Source: Mariprofundus erugo (GTDB lineage: Bacteria; Pseudomonadota; Zetaproteobacteria; Mariprofundales; Mariprofundaceae). From it: DNA of 64,000 nucleotides. Below the pieces are notes generated by a model that ran no database searches, was not told the DNA's origin, and was given only the letters and a program-made list of their open reading frames with translations. The stretch lies in contig NZ_VBRY01000002.1 in the NCBI RefSeq assembly GCF_005818865.1, positions 248,001 through 312,000 on the forward strand, in the 5' to 3' direction. Positions 36,593 through 45,896 of this stretch are shown here, piece by piece; position 1 is the stretch's first letter, and each line of letters begins with the position of its first letter. The position numbers were made by a program, and so were the translations under genes.

Positions 36593-38049
36593 GCTACCGG
36601 GACATGCGCGCCTTTATTGCCGACCTGGAGGCAAGAGGCCTGCTCAAACGGATTACCACCGAAATCAGCAGCCGGCTCGAGATTACCGAGATTTCCGACC
36701 GGGTCCTGCGGGCTGGCGGACCGGCACTGTTGTTTGAAAACGTCACCGGCTCGGATATGCCCGTGCTTACCAATCTGTTTGGCACATCCGAACGCATTGC
36801 GCTGGGCATGGGGCGCGAATCGGCTGGCGAACTGCGTGAAATCGGTGAGCTGCTGGCCTACCTGAAGGAGCCTGAACCACCCAAAGGACTTCGGGATGCA
36901 TGGGAAAAGTTTCCTGTGCTCAAAAAAGTCATGGATATGCAGCCGAAAACCACTTCAAAGGCACCATGGCAGGAGATTGTTCTCAGCGGTGATGATGTCG
37001 ACCTGAACCGCCTGCCGATCCAGACCTGCTGGCCCGAAGATGCAGCACCGTTGCTGACCTGGGGACTGGTGGTCACCAAAGGGCCGAATAAACCACGCCA
37101 GAATATCGGCATCTATCGCCAGCAGCTGATCGGAAAAAACAAGCTGATCATGCGTTGGCTCAAACACCGTGGCGGCGCCCAGGATCACCTTGAGGCCTCA
37201 AAATCCGGTGCAGAACGATTCCCCTGTGCCGTGGTGATCGGAGCCGATCCGGCCACGATTCTCGCCGCTGTCACACCTGTGCCCGATACGTTGTCGGAAT
37301 ATCAGTTTGCCGGCCTTCTGCGCGGCGAAAAAACCGTCCTGACCGACTGTCTGTCGGTACCTTTGCAGGTACCCGCATCAGCTGAAATCGTGCTCGAAGG
37401 CTATGTTTCACTCGATGAATATGCCGAAGAGGGTCCGTTCGGGGATCATACCGGCTACTACAATGAAACGGAGATGTTCCCGGTCTTTACCGTGGAGCGC
37501 ATGTGCATGCGCAAGGATGCCATCTACCACTCCACCCATACCGGCAAACCGCCGGATGAGCCGGCCATTCTCGGACTGGCCTTCAATGAGGTTTTTGTCC
37601 CCATTCTGAAGAAGCAGTTTCCGGAAATTGTCGACTTCTACCTGCCCATGGAAGGGTGCTCGTATCGCCTTGCCGTGGTGTCGATCCGCAAGGGGTATGC
37701 AGGCCATGCCAAGCGGGTGATGTTCGGCATCTGGTCCTATCTGCGCCAGTTCATGTACACCAAATTTATCATTGTCGTCGATGAAGATATCGACTGCCGC
37801 TCATGGCCTGAAGTGATATGGGCCATCACGACACGCAGTGACCCTGCCCGCGACTTTACCATGGTCGACCGGACCCCCATTGATTACCTTGATTTTGCCT
37901 CGCCTGTTGCAGGCCTGGGTTCAAAGGTCGGCATTGATGCCACCAACAAGTGGGAGGGTGAAACCGATCGTGAATGGGGCAGACCGATCTGCATGAGTGA
38001 TGACATCAAGCAGCGGGTTGACCTGCTGTGGGACGAGTTGGGCTTGTGA
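36589..38049 (+). CDS. ubiD: UbiD, 4-hydroxy-3-polyprenylbenzoate decarboxylase
   Basis: 486-residue prenylated-FMN enzyme that removes the carboxyl group in ubiquinone synthesis. It shows the family opening [20 protein letters not shown], the [15 protein letters not shown] loop, the cofactor region [20 protein letters not shown] with HRGGAQDH, and the Glu-rich [13 protein letters not shown] catalytic area. Length equals the E. coli enzyme. Its partner UbiX, which makes the cofactor, is not in the window. The coupling to a partner-switching pair through an ATGA overlap is unusual. GGCATGAG provides no strong Shine-Dalgarno, consistent with re-initiation. Confidence 0.95.
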   Translation: MSYRDMRAFIADLEARGLLKRITTEISSRLEITEISDRVLRAGGPALLFENVTGSDMPVLTNLFGTSERIALGMGRESAGELREIGELLAYLKEPEPPKGLRDAWEKFPVLKKVMDMQPKTTSKAPWQEIVLSGDDVDLNRLPIQTCWPEDAAPLLTWGLVVTKGPNKPRQNIGIYRQQLIGKNKLIMRWLKHRGGAQDHLEASKSGAERFPCAVVIGADPATILAAVTPVPDTLSEYQFAGLLRGEKTVLTDCLSVPLQVPASAEIVLEGYVSLDEYAEEGPFGDHTGYYNETEMFPVFTVERMCMRKDAIYHSTHTGKPPDEPAILGLAFNEVFVPILKKQFPEIVDFYLPMEGCSYRLAVVSIRKGYAGHAKRVMFGIWSYLRQFMYTKFIIVVDEDIDCRSWPEVIWAITTRSDPARDFTMVDRTPIDYLDFASPVAGLGSKVGIDATNKWEGETDREWGRPICMSDDIKQRVDLLWDELGL

Positions 38050-38071
38050 TGCGTAAAGCTCCCCGGTTATC

Positions 38072-39973
38072 ATGAATCTGCGCAGGCTGTTGCTGCTGCC
38101 TCTCATCGTTGCCGGTGCAACGGTCGGTTATTTCTACTTCTCGACACCGGATTACAGCAATATCAGTGGCGATCCGTTAACTGCCGGGACGACAGCCTTC
38201 GAGAAAGGTGACTTCGATGCCGCCGCCGACCTGTTCAAGAGCGCTGCCAAACAGGGAAGTGCGGCCGCCCAATACCGCTATGCCATGCTTTACCGGGATG
38301 GCAAAGGGGTCGCCCAGGATGATACCCAGGCCGTACGCTGGCTGAAACTCGCGGCAGCACAGGGATATAAAGATGCCCAATACGAGCTGGCCGTACTGCT
38401 GGAAAGCGGTCGCGGTGTTGACCAGACCGATCCTGCTGCTGCACTGCAGTGGTTTACCCGCTCAGCCATGCAGGGCCACGCAGGAGCACAGCTGCACCTG
38501 GCCAGCATGTATGCCGAGGGTTCAGGGACGAAAAAAAATGATACAGAGGCGCTGTCATGGGCTATCAAGGCTGCGGCAGCCGGCAACCCCGAAGCAGCCT
38601 CCTATCGTCAGCAACTGCTTAACCGGGTCACCGCCTCGGCCTCGAACGGCGATGCCGCTGCACAATTTGTTCTGGCCATGCTCTATCAGCAGGGGCAGGG
38701 CTTGAATGCCGATATGCAAAAGGCGGAAAACTGGCTTCGCCAGAGTGCGGAGCGCGGCAATGCGGAGGCACAGTTTCATCTGGCTGAGCTACTGGCTTCA
38801 CGCCCGTCAGATTCAGGCATGACCGAGGCTGCAGACTGGTTTCTCAAGGCTGCTGCCCAAAATCAGATTCAGGCGGCTGCAGCCATTGGCGTTCTCTATG
38901 CCACCGGCCATGGCATCGAAAAAGACCGTCAGCAGGCGATACACTGGCTGGAGATTGCCGCCAATGCCGGAGATATACGGGCACAGGCCAATCTGGGCGA
39001 AGTATATGGCGATGCCGGCATGCAGCAGGAGGCACTGCACTGGCTGACAGCCGCGGCTCAGGCCGGCGTTGCCGATACCGAAAACAACCTCGGCGTCATC
39101 TACGCACTGGGCCTTGGCGTCACAAAGGATATGCGCAATGCCGTTGCATGGCTGCAGAAAGCAGCTGCAGAAGACAATGCTGCCCAGTATAACCTTGGCC
39201 TGATGTATCTGCTTGGTACAGGCGTTATCCGTAACGATGAAACCGGCGCCTCGTGGCTGAAACAGTCCCGTCAGAACGGCAATGCACGCGCGGCACTGTT
39301 GCTTGGCATACTCTTTGACCTCGGGCGAGGGGTGGTCACCGATCGTGAAGAGGCCATCAAGTGGTATCAACAGGCGGCAGAGCTTGGTGATGCAGATGCC
39401 ATCTACAACCTCGCGGTGCTCTATTATCATAAACAGGATTATGCGGCAGCACTGCCTCTGTTTGAGAAGGCCGCCAATAACGGCGACAGCAATGCCCAAA
39501 ATATTCTTGCCACGATGTACCTGTGGGGACAAGGCATTAAGGCCAGCCCGACCGAGGCTTTTACATGGTTTGAAAAGGGCGCCAGGGGTGGCAATGCCAT
39601 GGCCCGCTTTAACCTGGGTAATCTCTACCGCAAGGGTGAGGGGAGCGAGCAAAAGGATTCACAGGCGGTGTTCTGGTACAAACAGGCGGCAGAGCAGGGC
39701 TTTGATCAGGCCGAGAATGCACTGGCCTATATGTATGCACTGGGTCGTGGTACCGCCATGAATAAAAAACTGGCGCAACAGTGGTTCGATAAGGCGGCCG
39801 GCCAGGGACTTGAGATTGCCAGCCAGAATCTGAAGCTGCTGATGCAACAGCAAAACGGTTTCACCCTTGCTACTCACGCCATTGATGTGACAACCCGGGC
39901 AGATCTGTTCACGGACAAACAGATCGACCTTTCCAGCCAGCTGCAAATGCACCGCATTCCCCGGCTGCACTAG
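38072..39973 (+). CDS. Sel1-like repeat protein, membrane-anchored or secreted
   Basis: 633 residues. An N-terminal hydrophobic segment (about 6-27) is a signal anchor or signal peptide. It is followed by roughly 15 Sel1-like repeats of 36 residues, with repeated AxxxLGxxYxxGxGVxxDxxxAxxWxxxAAxQG signatures (for example YRYAMLYRDGKGVAQDD). These helical solenoids mediate protein contacts; periplasmic examples take part in envelope stress, polysaccharide assembly or signalling. No enzymatic domain is present. The TAG stop at 39971-39973 is already part of repeat copy C, so the last codons border the repeat. Confidence 0.9.
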   Translation: MNLRRLLLLPLIVAGATVGYFYFSTPDYSNISGDPLTAGTTAFEKGDFDAAADLFKSAAKQGSAAAQYRYAMLYRDGKGVAQDDTQAVRWLKLAAAQGYKDAQYELAVLLESGRGVDQTDPAAALQWFTRSAMQGHAGAQLHLASMYAEGSGTKKNDTEALSWAIKAAAAGNPEAASYRQQLLNRVTASASNGDAAAQFVLAMLYQQGQGLNADMQKAENWLRQSAERGNAEAQFHLAELLASRPSDSGMTEAADWFLKAAAQNQIQAAAAIGVLYATGHGIEKDRQQAIHWLEIAANAGDIRAQANLGEVYGDAGMQQEALHWLTAAAQAGVADTENNLGVIYALGLGVTKDMRNAVAWLQKAAAEDNAAQYNLGLMYLLGTGVIRNDETGASWLKQSRQNGNARAALLLGILFDLGRGVVTDREEAIKWYQQAAELGDADAIYNLAVLYYHKQDYAAALPLFEKAANNGDSNAQNILATMYLWGQGIKASPTEAFTWFEKGARGGNAMARFNLGNLYRKGEGSEQKDSQAVFWYKQAAEQGFDQAENALAYMYALGRGTAMNKKLAQQWFDKAAGQGLEIASQNLKLLMQQQNGFTLATHAIDVTTRADLFTDKQIDLSSQLQMHRIPRLH

Positions 39974-40124
39974 GGAGATGCTGATTTATTGCCATCCTGG
40001 CAAAAATCAGTTCGCAAAGACAAAAGCGTGGTTTTGTCTTTGCATACAAATCAGGCACTTACGCGTCTGATTTGGCGAGCCGTCCATGGCTCGCTCGGAA
40101 GCGCCGACACATCAGCGCTTCCCC
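39971..40124 (+). repeat. Dispersed five-hairpin repeat, copy C (best preserved)
   Basis: Five hairpins in a row: 39981-40010 (CTGATTT/AAATCAG with inner TTGCCA/TGGCAA), 40014-40043 (GCAAAGACAAAA/TTTTGTCTTTGC, perfect 12-base stem), 40048-40073 (AAATCAG/CTGATTT), 40075-40094 (GCGAGCC/GGCTCGC) and 40097-40122 (GGAAGCGC/GCGCTTCC). It lies between the Sel1 gene and the convergent terB-like gene. Confidence 0.92.
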
Positions 40125-40163
40125 AGGGAGATGCTGATTGATTGCCATCCTGGCAAAATTCAG
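40125..40163 (+). repeat. Partial tandem copy of the five-hairpin repeat
   Basis: AGGGAGATGCTGATT and the first hairpin only, directly following copy C and repeating its first 39 bases with few changes. Confidence 0.85.
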
Positions 40164-40208
40164 CCCGCTGCTTTTAGCAGAGACCCCGCCCGGCCACTGG
40201 TTGAGACC

Positions 40209-40640
40209 TCAATGACCCGTCCGCTTGACCTTGACACATCGGGCAAGAAATTCGTTGTCAGGAATATCCAGGTGACGCGCAGCCCGATTAAACAGCTCCT
40301 CTTCATACTCCAGCGTCCCCGTATGTGTCAGTGCAATGGCCCAGATATCCCTTAACAACTGGATACGCTCACTCACAGGCAGCTGATTACGGAGCTCATC
40401 GGCCACCGAATCGATATCACCCTCAGCCGGGTTGAAACTGTTAATTTCTCGTATCACCATCTCAGGATCGGTGTGATAATCATGGGTAAGGATTCGGACG
40501 ACAATATCCAGCTCTCTTTGCTCTGCCTTGCCATCCGACCAGACCATATGCAGCAAAAATCTGGAAATAAGATCCTGTAACTCGAGCGCCGTCAGTTTCT
40601 TTGTTTTCGCGGCGTGTTTTTTAAACAGATTGAACAACAT
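40209..40640 (-). CDS. TerB-like (tellurite-resistance family) helical protein
   Basis: 143-residue cytoplasmic all-helical protein of the TerB/DUF533-like group. LQDLISRFLLHMVWSDGKAEQRELDIVVRILTHDY holds the acidic metal-binding-like DGKxxxxE pattern of TerB, and LRDIWAIALTHTGTLEYEEELFNRAA the matching second half. The role of lone TerB proteins is not known; linked ter operons respond to stress. The ATG at 40640 has GGAGGT about ten bases upstream. An in-frame ATG at 40745 adds 35 residues without similarity. No other ter gene is seen. Confidence 0.82.
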   Translation of the reverse strand: MLFNLFKKHAAKTKKLTALELQDLISRFLLHMVWSDGKAEQRELDIVVRILTHDYHTDPEMVIREINSFNPAEGDIDSVADELRNQLPVSERIQLLRDIWAIALTHTGTLEYEEELFNRAARHLDIPDNEFLARCVKVKRTGH

Positions 40641-40822
40641 CTGCGTTACTACCTCCCCACCCTGAATTCCAGCCAGCCATCCTGGCATATATAAGAGACC
40701 AGAACCCATTTCCGATCCGATGCAACAACAGATGGATATCCCCAAATATTTTCACAAGCAACGATGATAACGATACAGCCACCATACAATCACTTGCCCC
40801 TCTGCTATAGACCAGGCTCTCG

Positions 40823-41254
40823 TCAGCTCTGGTGACGCATCATCAGTGCATGCCTTGAATGTGTCGTATCCAGCATACCGATCCGACTGCAGCTGTTCTC
40901 ATCAAAATGCACCCCGATCCCGTCATCCGTGACCCGGGCAACCTGTCCACTCAGGCGGACAGGATCCCGCTCGGAGAGAAATGTCAGCAGCAAATCCAGC
41001 TCTTCCCCCACCTTGAAGGCAGCCGGAGTTTCGATAAACACACCTGTTGCACTGACATTACGGGCATGACCGTAATGGTTGGTATCATCACGCGTTGAAA
41101 GGCTCAACAGCTCTGTGTAGGGAATTCGAGGGGCGACACGGGCTTCCCCTCTCCAGTCAGACATCAGATCAAGCAGCTGTGAACGAGCCTCTTCAGGCAG
41201 CTCGGCAGCGATTGATGACAATCGCTCAAGAAGGTCAGAATCCACAATCACCAT
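40823..41254 (-). CDS. PilZ domain protein
   Basis: 143 residues. The PilZ domain spans about 38-125: an arginine pair in ARVAPRIPYTE at the RxxxR position, and ARNVSATGVFIET at the D/NxSxxG position, the two parts that bind cyclic di-GMP. The first 35 residues are a helical extension. It probably acts as a small adaptor downstream of cyclic di-GMP. The EAL/HDOD protein at 427 is the only other related domain protein in the window. The ATG at 41254 is the first in frame. Confidence 0.87.
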   Translation of the reverse strand: MVIVDSDLLERLSSIAAELPEEARSQLLDLMSDWRGEARVAPRIPYTELLSLSTRDDTNHYGHARNVSATGVFIETPAAFKVGEELDLLLTFLSERDPVRLSGQVARVTDDGIGVHFDENSCSRIGMLDTTHSRHALMMRHQS

Positions 41255-41313
41255 AATAAAACAAAGACTACCGCTTAAAAAAAGACAGGCAAACAGAATG
41301 ATCGTCAGCTGTG

Positions 41314-42030
41314 TCAGCCGTGAACAATCATGTATAAAGCAATAGCAGCCAGCAGAATCGCCACATACTGCTGAAACCGCTCCCGCGGCATGCGCTCAAT
41401 CACCCGCTTTGCCGACCAGGTGCCCAAAACCATCGCACAGCTCATGATGGCAGCCAGTATCCAGAATTGCATATCCGTCTGCAGATAGTGCTGATATATG
41501 ACACTTTTGACGCCATGCATCACAAGTGCGGTGACCGCTTCACTGGCAATATAGGCCACCGGCGGCAGACCAAGGGAAAGAAACACTGCTGCACCAAGTG
41601 GCCCGGCACTGCCGGCAAGCCCCGACAGAAAACCGGTGACGGCACCTCCTGCCAATAGCAGAAGAGGGCCTTTGCCAACATGCAGCCAACCGAAATATTT
41701 CAGCATAACAAACACAAGGATCAACAGCCCGATGACTCGAATCACCAAATCCTGCGGCAGTTGCACAAACGAGAGAGCCCCCAGTGCACTGCAGGGAATA
41801 GCCGCCAGCAAAAACTGACTGACCGGCCGCCAGTGGATCTGACTAAAACCAAAGCCAACCCTTGAAAGATTGCCGACAAACTGGGCGACCGTCAGCAGAG
41901 GAACTGCCTTATCCACCCCGACGGTCGCAACCAGCAGGGGCAATAACAACAGCGCGCCACCAAAGCCTGCTGCACCGGATATGGCGGCGGCAACAAACGC
42001 CGCCACAAACAGAAGCATGGATTCAAACAT
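41314..42030 (-). CDS. TauE/SafE family anion exporter
   Basis: 238-residue inner-membrane protein with about seven to eight helices. The first repeat carries AAAISGAAGFGGALLLLPLL and the second VTGFLSGLAGSAGPLGAAVFL, the paired glycine-rich motifs of the TauE/SafE family. Members export sulfite, sulfoacetate or other organic anions; the substrate here is unknown. GAGGAC precedes the ATG at 42030. It is followed closely by the mutarotase gene upstream on the same strand. Confidence 0.9.
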   Translation of the reverse strand: MFESMLLFVAAFVAAAISGAAGFGGALLLLPLLVATVGVDKAVPLLTVAQFVGNLSRVGFGFSQIHWRPVSQFLLAAIPCSALGALSFVQLPQDLVIRVIGLLILVFVMLKYFGWLHVGKGPLLLLAGGAVTGFLSGLAGSAGPLGAAVFLSLGLPPVAYIASEAVTALVMHGVKSVIYQHYLQTDMQFWILAAIMSCAMVLGTWSAKRVIERMPRERFQQYVAILLAAIALYMIVHG

Positions 42031-42089
42031 CAGGTCCTCGTCAAATGAAAATAGTGTGGCGCCTTACCTGTGAAGGCGCCACAGGAATA

Positions 42090-42992
42090 TCAGAGTGCTT
42101 CGCTGCTGTATTCGACCGCAAGCCGGTGTGTCGCACCTGCGGCCAGCTCGACCACATCATCCGCGGCATTGGCCGTTTCAACACAGAGCATCTTCAGATA
42201 ACCATCCGGCCCCAGATCGCCCATCCGCAGCGTCTTTTCGATCCATGGGTTCCAGACGATGGTGGAGGCACTGCCTTCGCTGCGAATCAGAATCCGCCGC
42301 CCCATCACAGGGTCGACGATGGCACAGCTGTGACCAGTGCCCAGATAGATTCGGTCCACTTCAGAAGCAATCGTGACAGCCCCCTGCTGGGTATGCTTGC
42401 CACCTGCAACCTTATCCAGGTAATCGCATCCATCCAGCCCTTCAACCTGAGCCTGACGCACGTCTCCAACGAGAAAGTAGGTATGCAGTGCATCGCCGAG
42501 CGTAAACGGAGTAGCCCCCAGGTTGGTGGTTTCCAGCGTCATCTGCAAAGTGCTGCCTACCGTCACGTGCAGCTGTACGCGCAACGGGTGAGCACACTGC
42601 CTGCGCGTGGCGTCCGTCTCCACCATTTCAAAACTGATGCTGGTACGACCATCCTCCAGCGATGAAGAAGCAACCGGTTTCCACTCCACTGTACGGGCAG
42701 GACCATGTCCCGGCAGACTCGAATCGGTCGCATGCGGACCAAACCATGGCCAGCAGACCGGCACACCGCCACGCAGTGATTTACCCGGCGCAAACACCGC
42801 CTCATCGGACATCCAGATCAGTGGCTGCTCGCCCATGGCCTGAAATCCAACCAGGTGTGCCCCCTGCAAAGCCATAGAGGCGCAGCCAAGGCTGTTTTCA
42901 ATCTCGACCACAGCCATGCCGGCCGGGCCACTCAAAAACGTTATCTGATCGGTCATACCAAATGTCTTGTTCAGTTCATCGACGATGCTCAT
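42090..42992 (-). CDS. D-hexose-6-phosphate mutarotase (YeaD-like aldose epimerase)
   Basis: 300-residue galactose-mutarotase-fold protein that interconverts the anomers of hexose 6-phosphates. Typical segments are ALQGAHLVGF, GKSLRGGVPVCWPWFG, the catalytic histidines around GHGPAR and ALHTYF, VEGLDGCDYLDK, IVWNPWIEK and the glutamate in MLCVETAN. The ATG at 42992 directly follows GGAGGGGAGTG; the GTG one codon upstream is the alternative. It is probably co-transcribed with the TauE gene 59 bases downstream. Confidence 0.92.
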   Translation of the reverse strand: MSIVDELNKTFGMTDQITFLSGPAGMAVVEIENSLGCASMALQGAHLVGFQAMGEQPLIWMSDEAVFAPGKSLRGGVPVCWPWFGPHATDSSLPGHGPARTVEWKPVASSSLEDGRTSISFEMVETDATRRQCAHPLRVQLHVTVGSTLQMTLETTNLGATPFTLGDALHTYFLVGDVRQAQVEGLDGCDYLDKVAGGKHTQQGAVTIASEVDRIYLGTGHSCAIVDPVMGRRILIRSEGSASTIVWNPWIEKTLRMGDLGPDGYLKMLCVETANAADDVVELAAGATHRLAVEYSSEAL

Positions 42993-43209
42993 CACTCCCC
43001 TCCATTGATTAGTAACGGCATGAGAGGCTATGCCCGCACCTGCATCGATACAATCGGAAAGCAGCAGCGCTATATGGCGTGTTCTCCGCTATCCGGAGCA
43101 GGGCACAGGAAATAACACTTTATCCCCAAAAGCGTGGAATGCATGAGCAACCGGGAGATCATCAAAGGGGAGGGCCGTTACATGGATACTGTGAATAAGT
43201 CGGTCTTTC

Positions 43210-43371
43210 TCAGCTTGCCAGCCAGTCGTCCACACTGGGGGTCTTGTCCTGGTTGTCATCGGCATCATCGCCCACTTCAATACCCAGCTTGCGAAGGCGC
43301 TTCTCTTCGGCCTTTTTCTGTTTGGCTAGTTCTTTCTGACGTTTCTCAAACTTAAAATTCGGCTTGGCCAA
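43210..43371 (-). CDS. Small basic conserved protein, TTG start (53 aa)
   Basis: GGAGGT (complement at 43378-43383) lies six bases before a TTG opening a 53-codon frame. The product begins MAKPNFKFEKRQKELAKQK and is a strongly basic helix of about 30 residues, followed by an acidic tail (GDDADDNQD) ending in VDDWLAS. Short proteins with this FKFEKRQKELAKKKK pattern occur widely in proteobacteria without known function. The charge pattern suggests a nucleic-acid or ribosome contact, which is inference. It faces away from the riboswitch and btuB. Confidence 0.75.
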   Translation of the reverse strand: MAKPNFKFEKRQKELAKQKKAEEKRLRKLGIEVGDDADDNQDKTPSVDDWLAS

Positions 43372-43544
43372 CCGGGCACCTCCACGGGCGTGATATGTCC
43401 GGTCAATGCAAGCGGAATCACTGCTGAATTCATTTTTTTATGCAGACATCGCCAACTCTGCCAAATTTTCTGGCCGTCGTCCCGAAATAGTCACACGTCC
43501 ATATCCGCTGACATGGACGCCATCGGACCATGCCGCTAGGGTTG

Positions 43545-43742
43545 CCGGCGTTTCAGGTGTCCCGATGTCATGATGACAAAGGGATTAAACGGGAAGTCCG
43601 GTGCGGTGATCAATCACAACCAAGTCCGGCGCAGCCCCCGCTACTGTAGGCCAGACAACGCTGTTTATATCCACTGGGTGACGGATTCATGATCACCTGG
43701 GAAGGTGACAGCTGCGGATGAAGGCAAGCCAGGAGACCGGCC
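43545..43742 (+). promoter_or_regulatory. Cobalamin (adenosylcobalamin) riboswitch
   Basis: The conserved core is complete: GGGAAGTCCGGTGCGGTG with its later partner, GCAGCCCCCGCTACTGT at 43631-43647, CCACTGGG, a GGGAAGGTGAC near 43699, and the B12 box GAAGGCAAGCCAGGAGACC at 43720-43738. It reduces expression of the downstream gene when B12 is plentiful. About 240 bases separate it from the btuB start; this tract has no open frame and presumably contains the expression platform. A GGGGTG/CACC...CCCC pairing near 43870-43910 is one candidate. Confidence 0.95.
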
Positions 43743-43984
43743 GGAAACACGGCATGACTGCACAACGGAGTCGACCTGATTTCTATCTCTGCCAAGGTGC
43801 GGCAACATCACACCACCACCGGGATGAATACAGCGATTGCACCAGCATGCCATCGGTTTGAAGCCTCGGAGGGGGGTGTTACCGGAGCTGACGGTGCCAC
43901 CATTGCCCCTTCCGATCCGCATACATGCCGCTTCCGCTGCTGATAACCGCCCACATTAACAGGCGCGGCGGGCGCGGGAGAAAC

Positions 43985-45877
43985 ATGACATACAAACCAC
44001 TGATAGCGACATCGCTATTGATCGCAATGACCACATCGGCTCAGGCAGCAGACCTGGGCGAAATCAACGTCACGGCAAATCGTACAGAAGCATCCACATC
44101 GACATCCCCTCATACAGTCACAATCATTGAGCGCAAGGTGATTGAGCAGTCCCATGCAGAAAATGTTGTTGAACTGCTGAAAGGACAACCGGGCATTGTC
44201 GTATCCGACAGCAGCGGCATCGGTGCCAAGGCCCAGGTGGATCTGGGCGGTTTTGGCGAGTCGGCAGCCTCCAACAGCGTTGTACTTGTCGATGGCCGAC
44301 GCATCAACAGCCCCGATTTATCAGGAACAGACTGGACGCAGATTCCGGTCGATCAGATTGAACGCATCGAAATCATGCACAGCGGTGGCTCTGTATTGTA
44401 TGGCCAGGGAGCTGTGGGCGGCGTCATCAATATCATCACCCGTATTCCGGAGGATGGCGGCAATATCAGCGTGGAAGGGGGCAGCTTTGCAACCGTTGGC
44501 AGCCGCGTCAGAGCAGGTGCAACAACCGGAAAAATACGCATGGAAGGAAATTTTTCCGGCCTGAAATCGGATGGCTACCGCAAAAACAGCAAAATAGAGC
44601 GCTATGACGGCGGATTACGCGGAGAGATTGACCTCTCCGAGGCGGCAACGCTCTACTTCAGCGGCAACCATCATATCGATCGCACCGGCCTGCCCGGCCC
44701 GCTGACCCAGGCGCAGATGCAGGCCAACCGCAAACAGAGCCTGACCCCGGCCAATTACGCCAATGCCACCGATGACTTTATCAATGCCGGTGTCATGGCC
44801 GATATCGGCGCTGTACACATCGATCTTCCGGCCAGTTATCGCAAACGGGACAACAATGCGGTCTACGGCGCATTTACCATGAATGGCAAGCTGAATACGC
44901 TGTCATTGCGCCCTAAATTTGATTTTGAACAGGCCATCGCCGGCATAACAAGTCACCTTGTTGGCGGCAGTGATATCGAGCGAACGACAGGTACGTTTGG
45001 CGGCATCAAATCCCGGCGCAACACGGCCGGCTACTATGGCTTTGCCACACTTTCGGATGCAGACGGGCGCTTTGCCATCTCCGGCGGCTATCGTGGTGAA
45101 AACTCGCGAGACCAGCTGATGCAGGGCGGCAACAGCAGCATCAGTAACCATAAAGGTGTGTACGATATCGGCCTGACCGCAACGCTGGGCGGATTCCACC
45201 TGGGCATCAATCATAGCACCTCGGTTCGCATGCCACTGGTCGATGAGCGCTTCGACTGGTTTACCGGTAACTGGAACCAGGCCCTGCGTATGCAAACAGG
45301 AAAACACGTTGGCATCAGCGGCCGCTACGGCAACGACCATAGCTATGCCGAGCTGACATTCAGTCGCGCCGAGCTCACCGATGAAATATTTTTCAACCCG
45401 CTCACCTTTGCCAATGAAAACTACAATGCCCGGACACGTCATGATGTCATGATGCTGAGCGGTCGCTGGGATGCAGGTCAGCTTCTGAAATTCGGTGGTA
45501 ATATCACTCGCAACCATGCAAGCTTCCGTGGAGGCATCTATGCCGGGAAGGTGATTCCGGCCGTAGCACGTATGCGTGCCGGTGCTGACTGGACAGCAGA
45601 CTGGAGCAAGCAGGTGCAATCCATACTGAAACTGACCTATGTCGGGCCGTCATACCTGATCAGTGACCAGGCCAATGCCCGCCCGCAACTGCCTGCCTAC
45701 CTGCTGGTGGACACCGTACTCAATTTTTCTCTGAAAAACATGGAGCTGTTTGTTCGCGTCGACAACCTGACCAACAAACAGTACAGCAGCTATGGCGTCA
45801 CATCCGCCTTTGCCGGGGATAACTACTATCCGGCAGCAGGTATCGGTGTGAGAGCCGGAGCCAGCTATCACTTCTAG
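43985..45877 (+). CDS. btuB: BtuB-like TonB-dependent outer-membrane cobalamin receptor
   Basis: 630 residues. A signal peptide (to about residue 21, SAQAA) is followed by the TonB box region (LGEINVTANR). A plug domain includes VVELLKGQPGIVVSD, VVLVDGRRIN and IERIEIMHSGGSVLYGQGAVGGVINIIT. The beta-barrel then runs to the final aromatic SYHF, the usual outer-membrane insertion signal. B12 specificity is inferred from the riboswitch upstream and the tonB, btuF and cob genes downstream. The ATG at 43985 has GGGAGA upstream and places the signal peptide correctly; the frame continues 20 codons further up without it. Confidence 0.93.
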   Translation: MTYKPLIATSLLIAMTTSAQAADLGEINVTANRTEASTSTSPHTVTIIERKVIEQSHAENVVELLKGQPGIVVSDSSGIGAKAQVDLGGFGESAASNSVVLVDGRRINSPDLSGTDWTQIPVDQIERIEIMHSGGSVLYGQGAVGGVINIITRIPEDGGNISVEGGSFATVGSRVRAGATTGKIRMEGNFSGLKSDGYRKNSKIERYDGGLRGEIDLSEAATLYFSGNHHIDRTGLPGPLTQAQMQANRKQSLTPANYANATDDFINAGVMADIGAVHIDLPASYRKRDNNAVYGAFTMNGKLNTLSLRPKFDFEQAIAGITSHLVGGSDIERTTGTFGGIKSRRNTAGYYGFATLSDADGRFAISGGYRGENSRDQLMQGGNSSISNHKGVYDIGLTATLGGFHLGINHSTSVRMPLVDERFDWFTGNWNQALRMQTGKHVGISGRYGNDHSYAELTFSRAELTDEIFFNPLTFANENYNARTRHDVMMLSGRWDAGQLLKFGGNITRNHASFRGGIYAGKVIPAVARMRAGADWTADWSKQVQSILKLTYVGPSYLISDQANARPQLPAYLLVDTVLNFSLKNMELFVRVDNLTNKQYSSYGVTSAFAGDNYYPAAGIGVRAGASYHF

Positions 45878-45896
45878 CATCAGGTTATGGCCATGG

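Noticed and set aside
43134-43355. Plus-strand 73-codon frame upstream of the riboswitch
   Set aside because: No ribosome site, and the strand opposite holds a better-supported small gene with a perfect Shine-Dalgarno.
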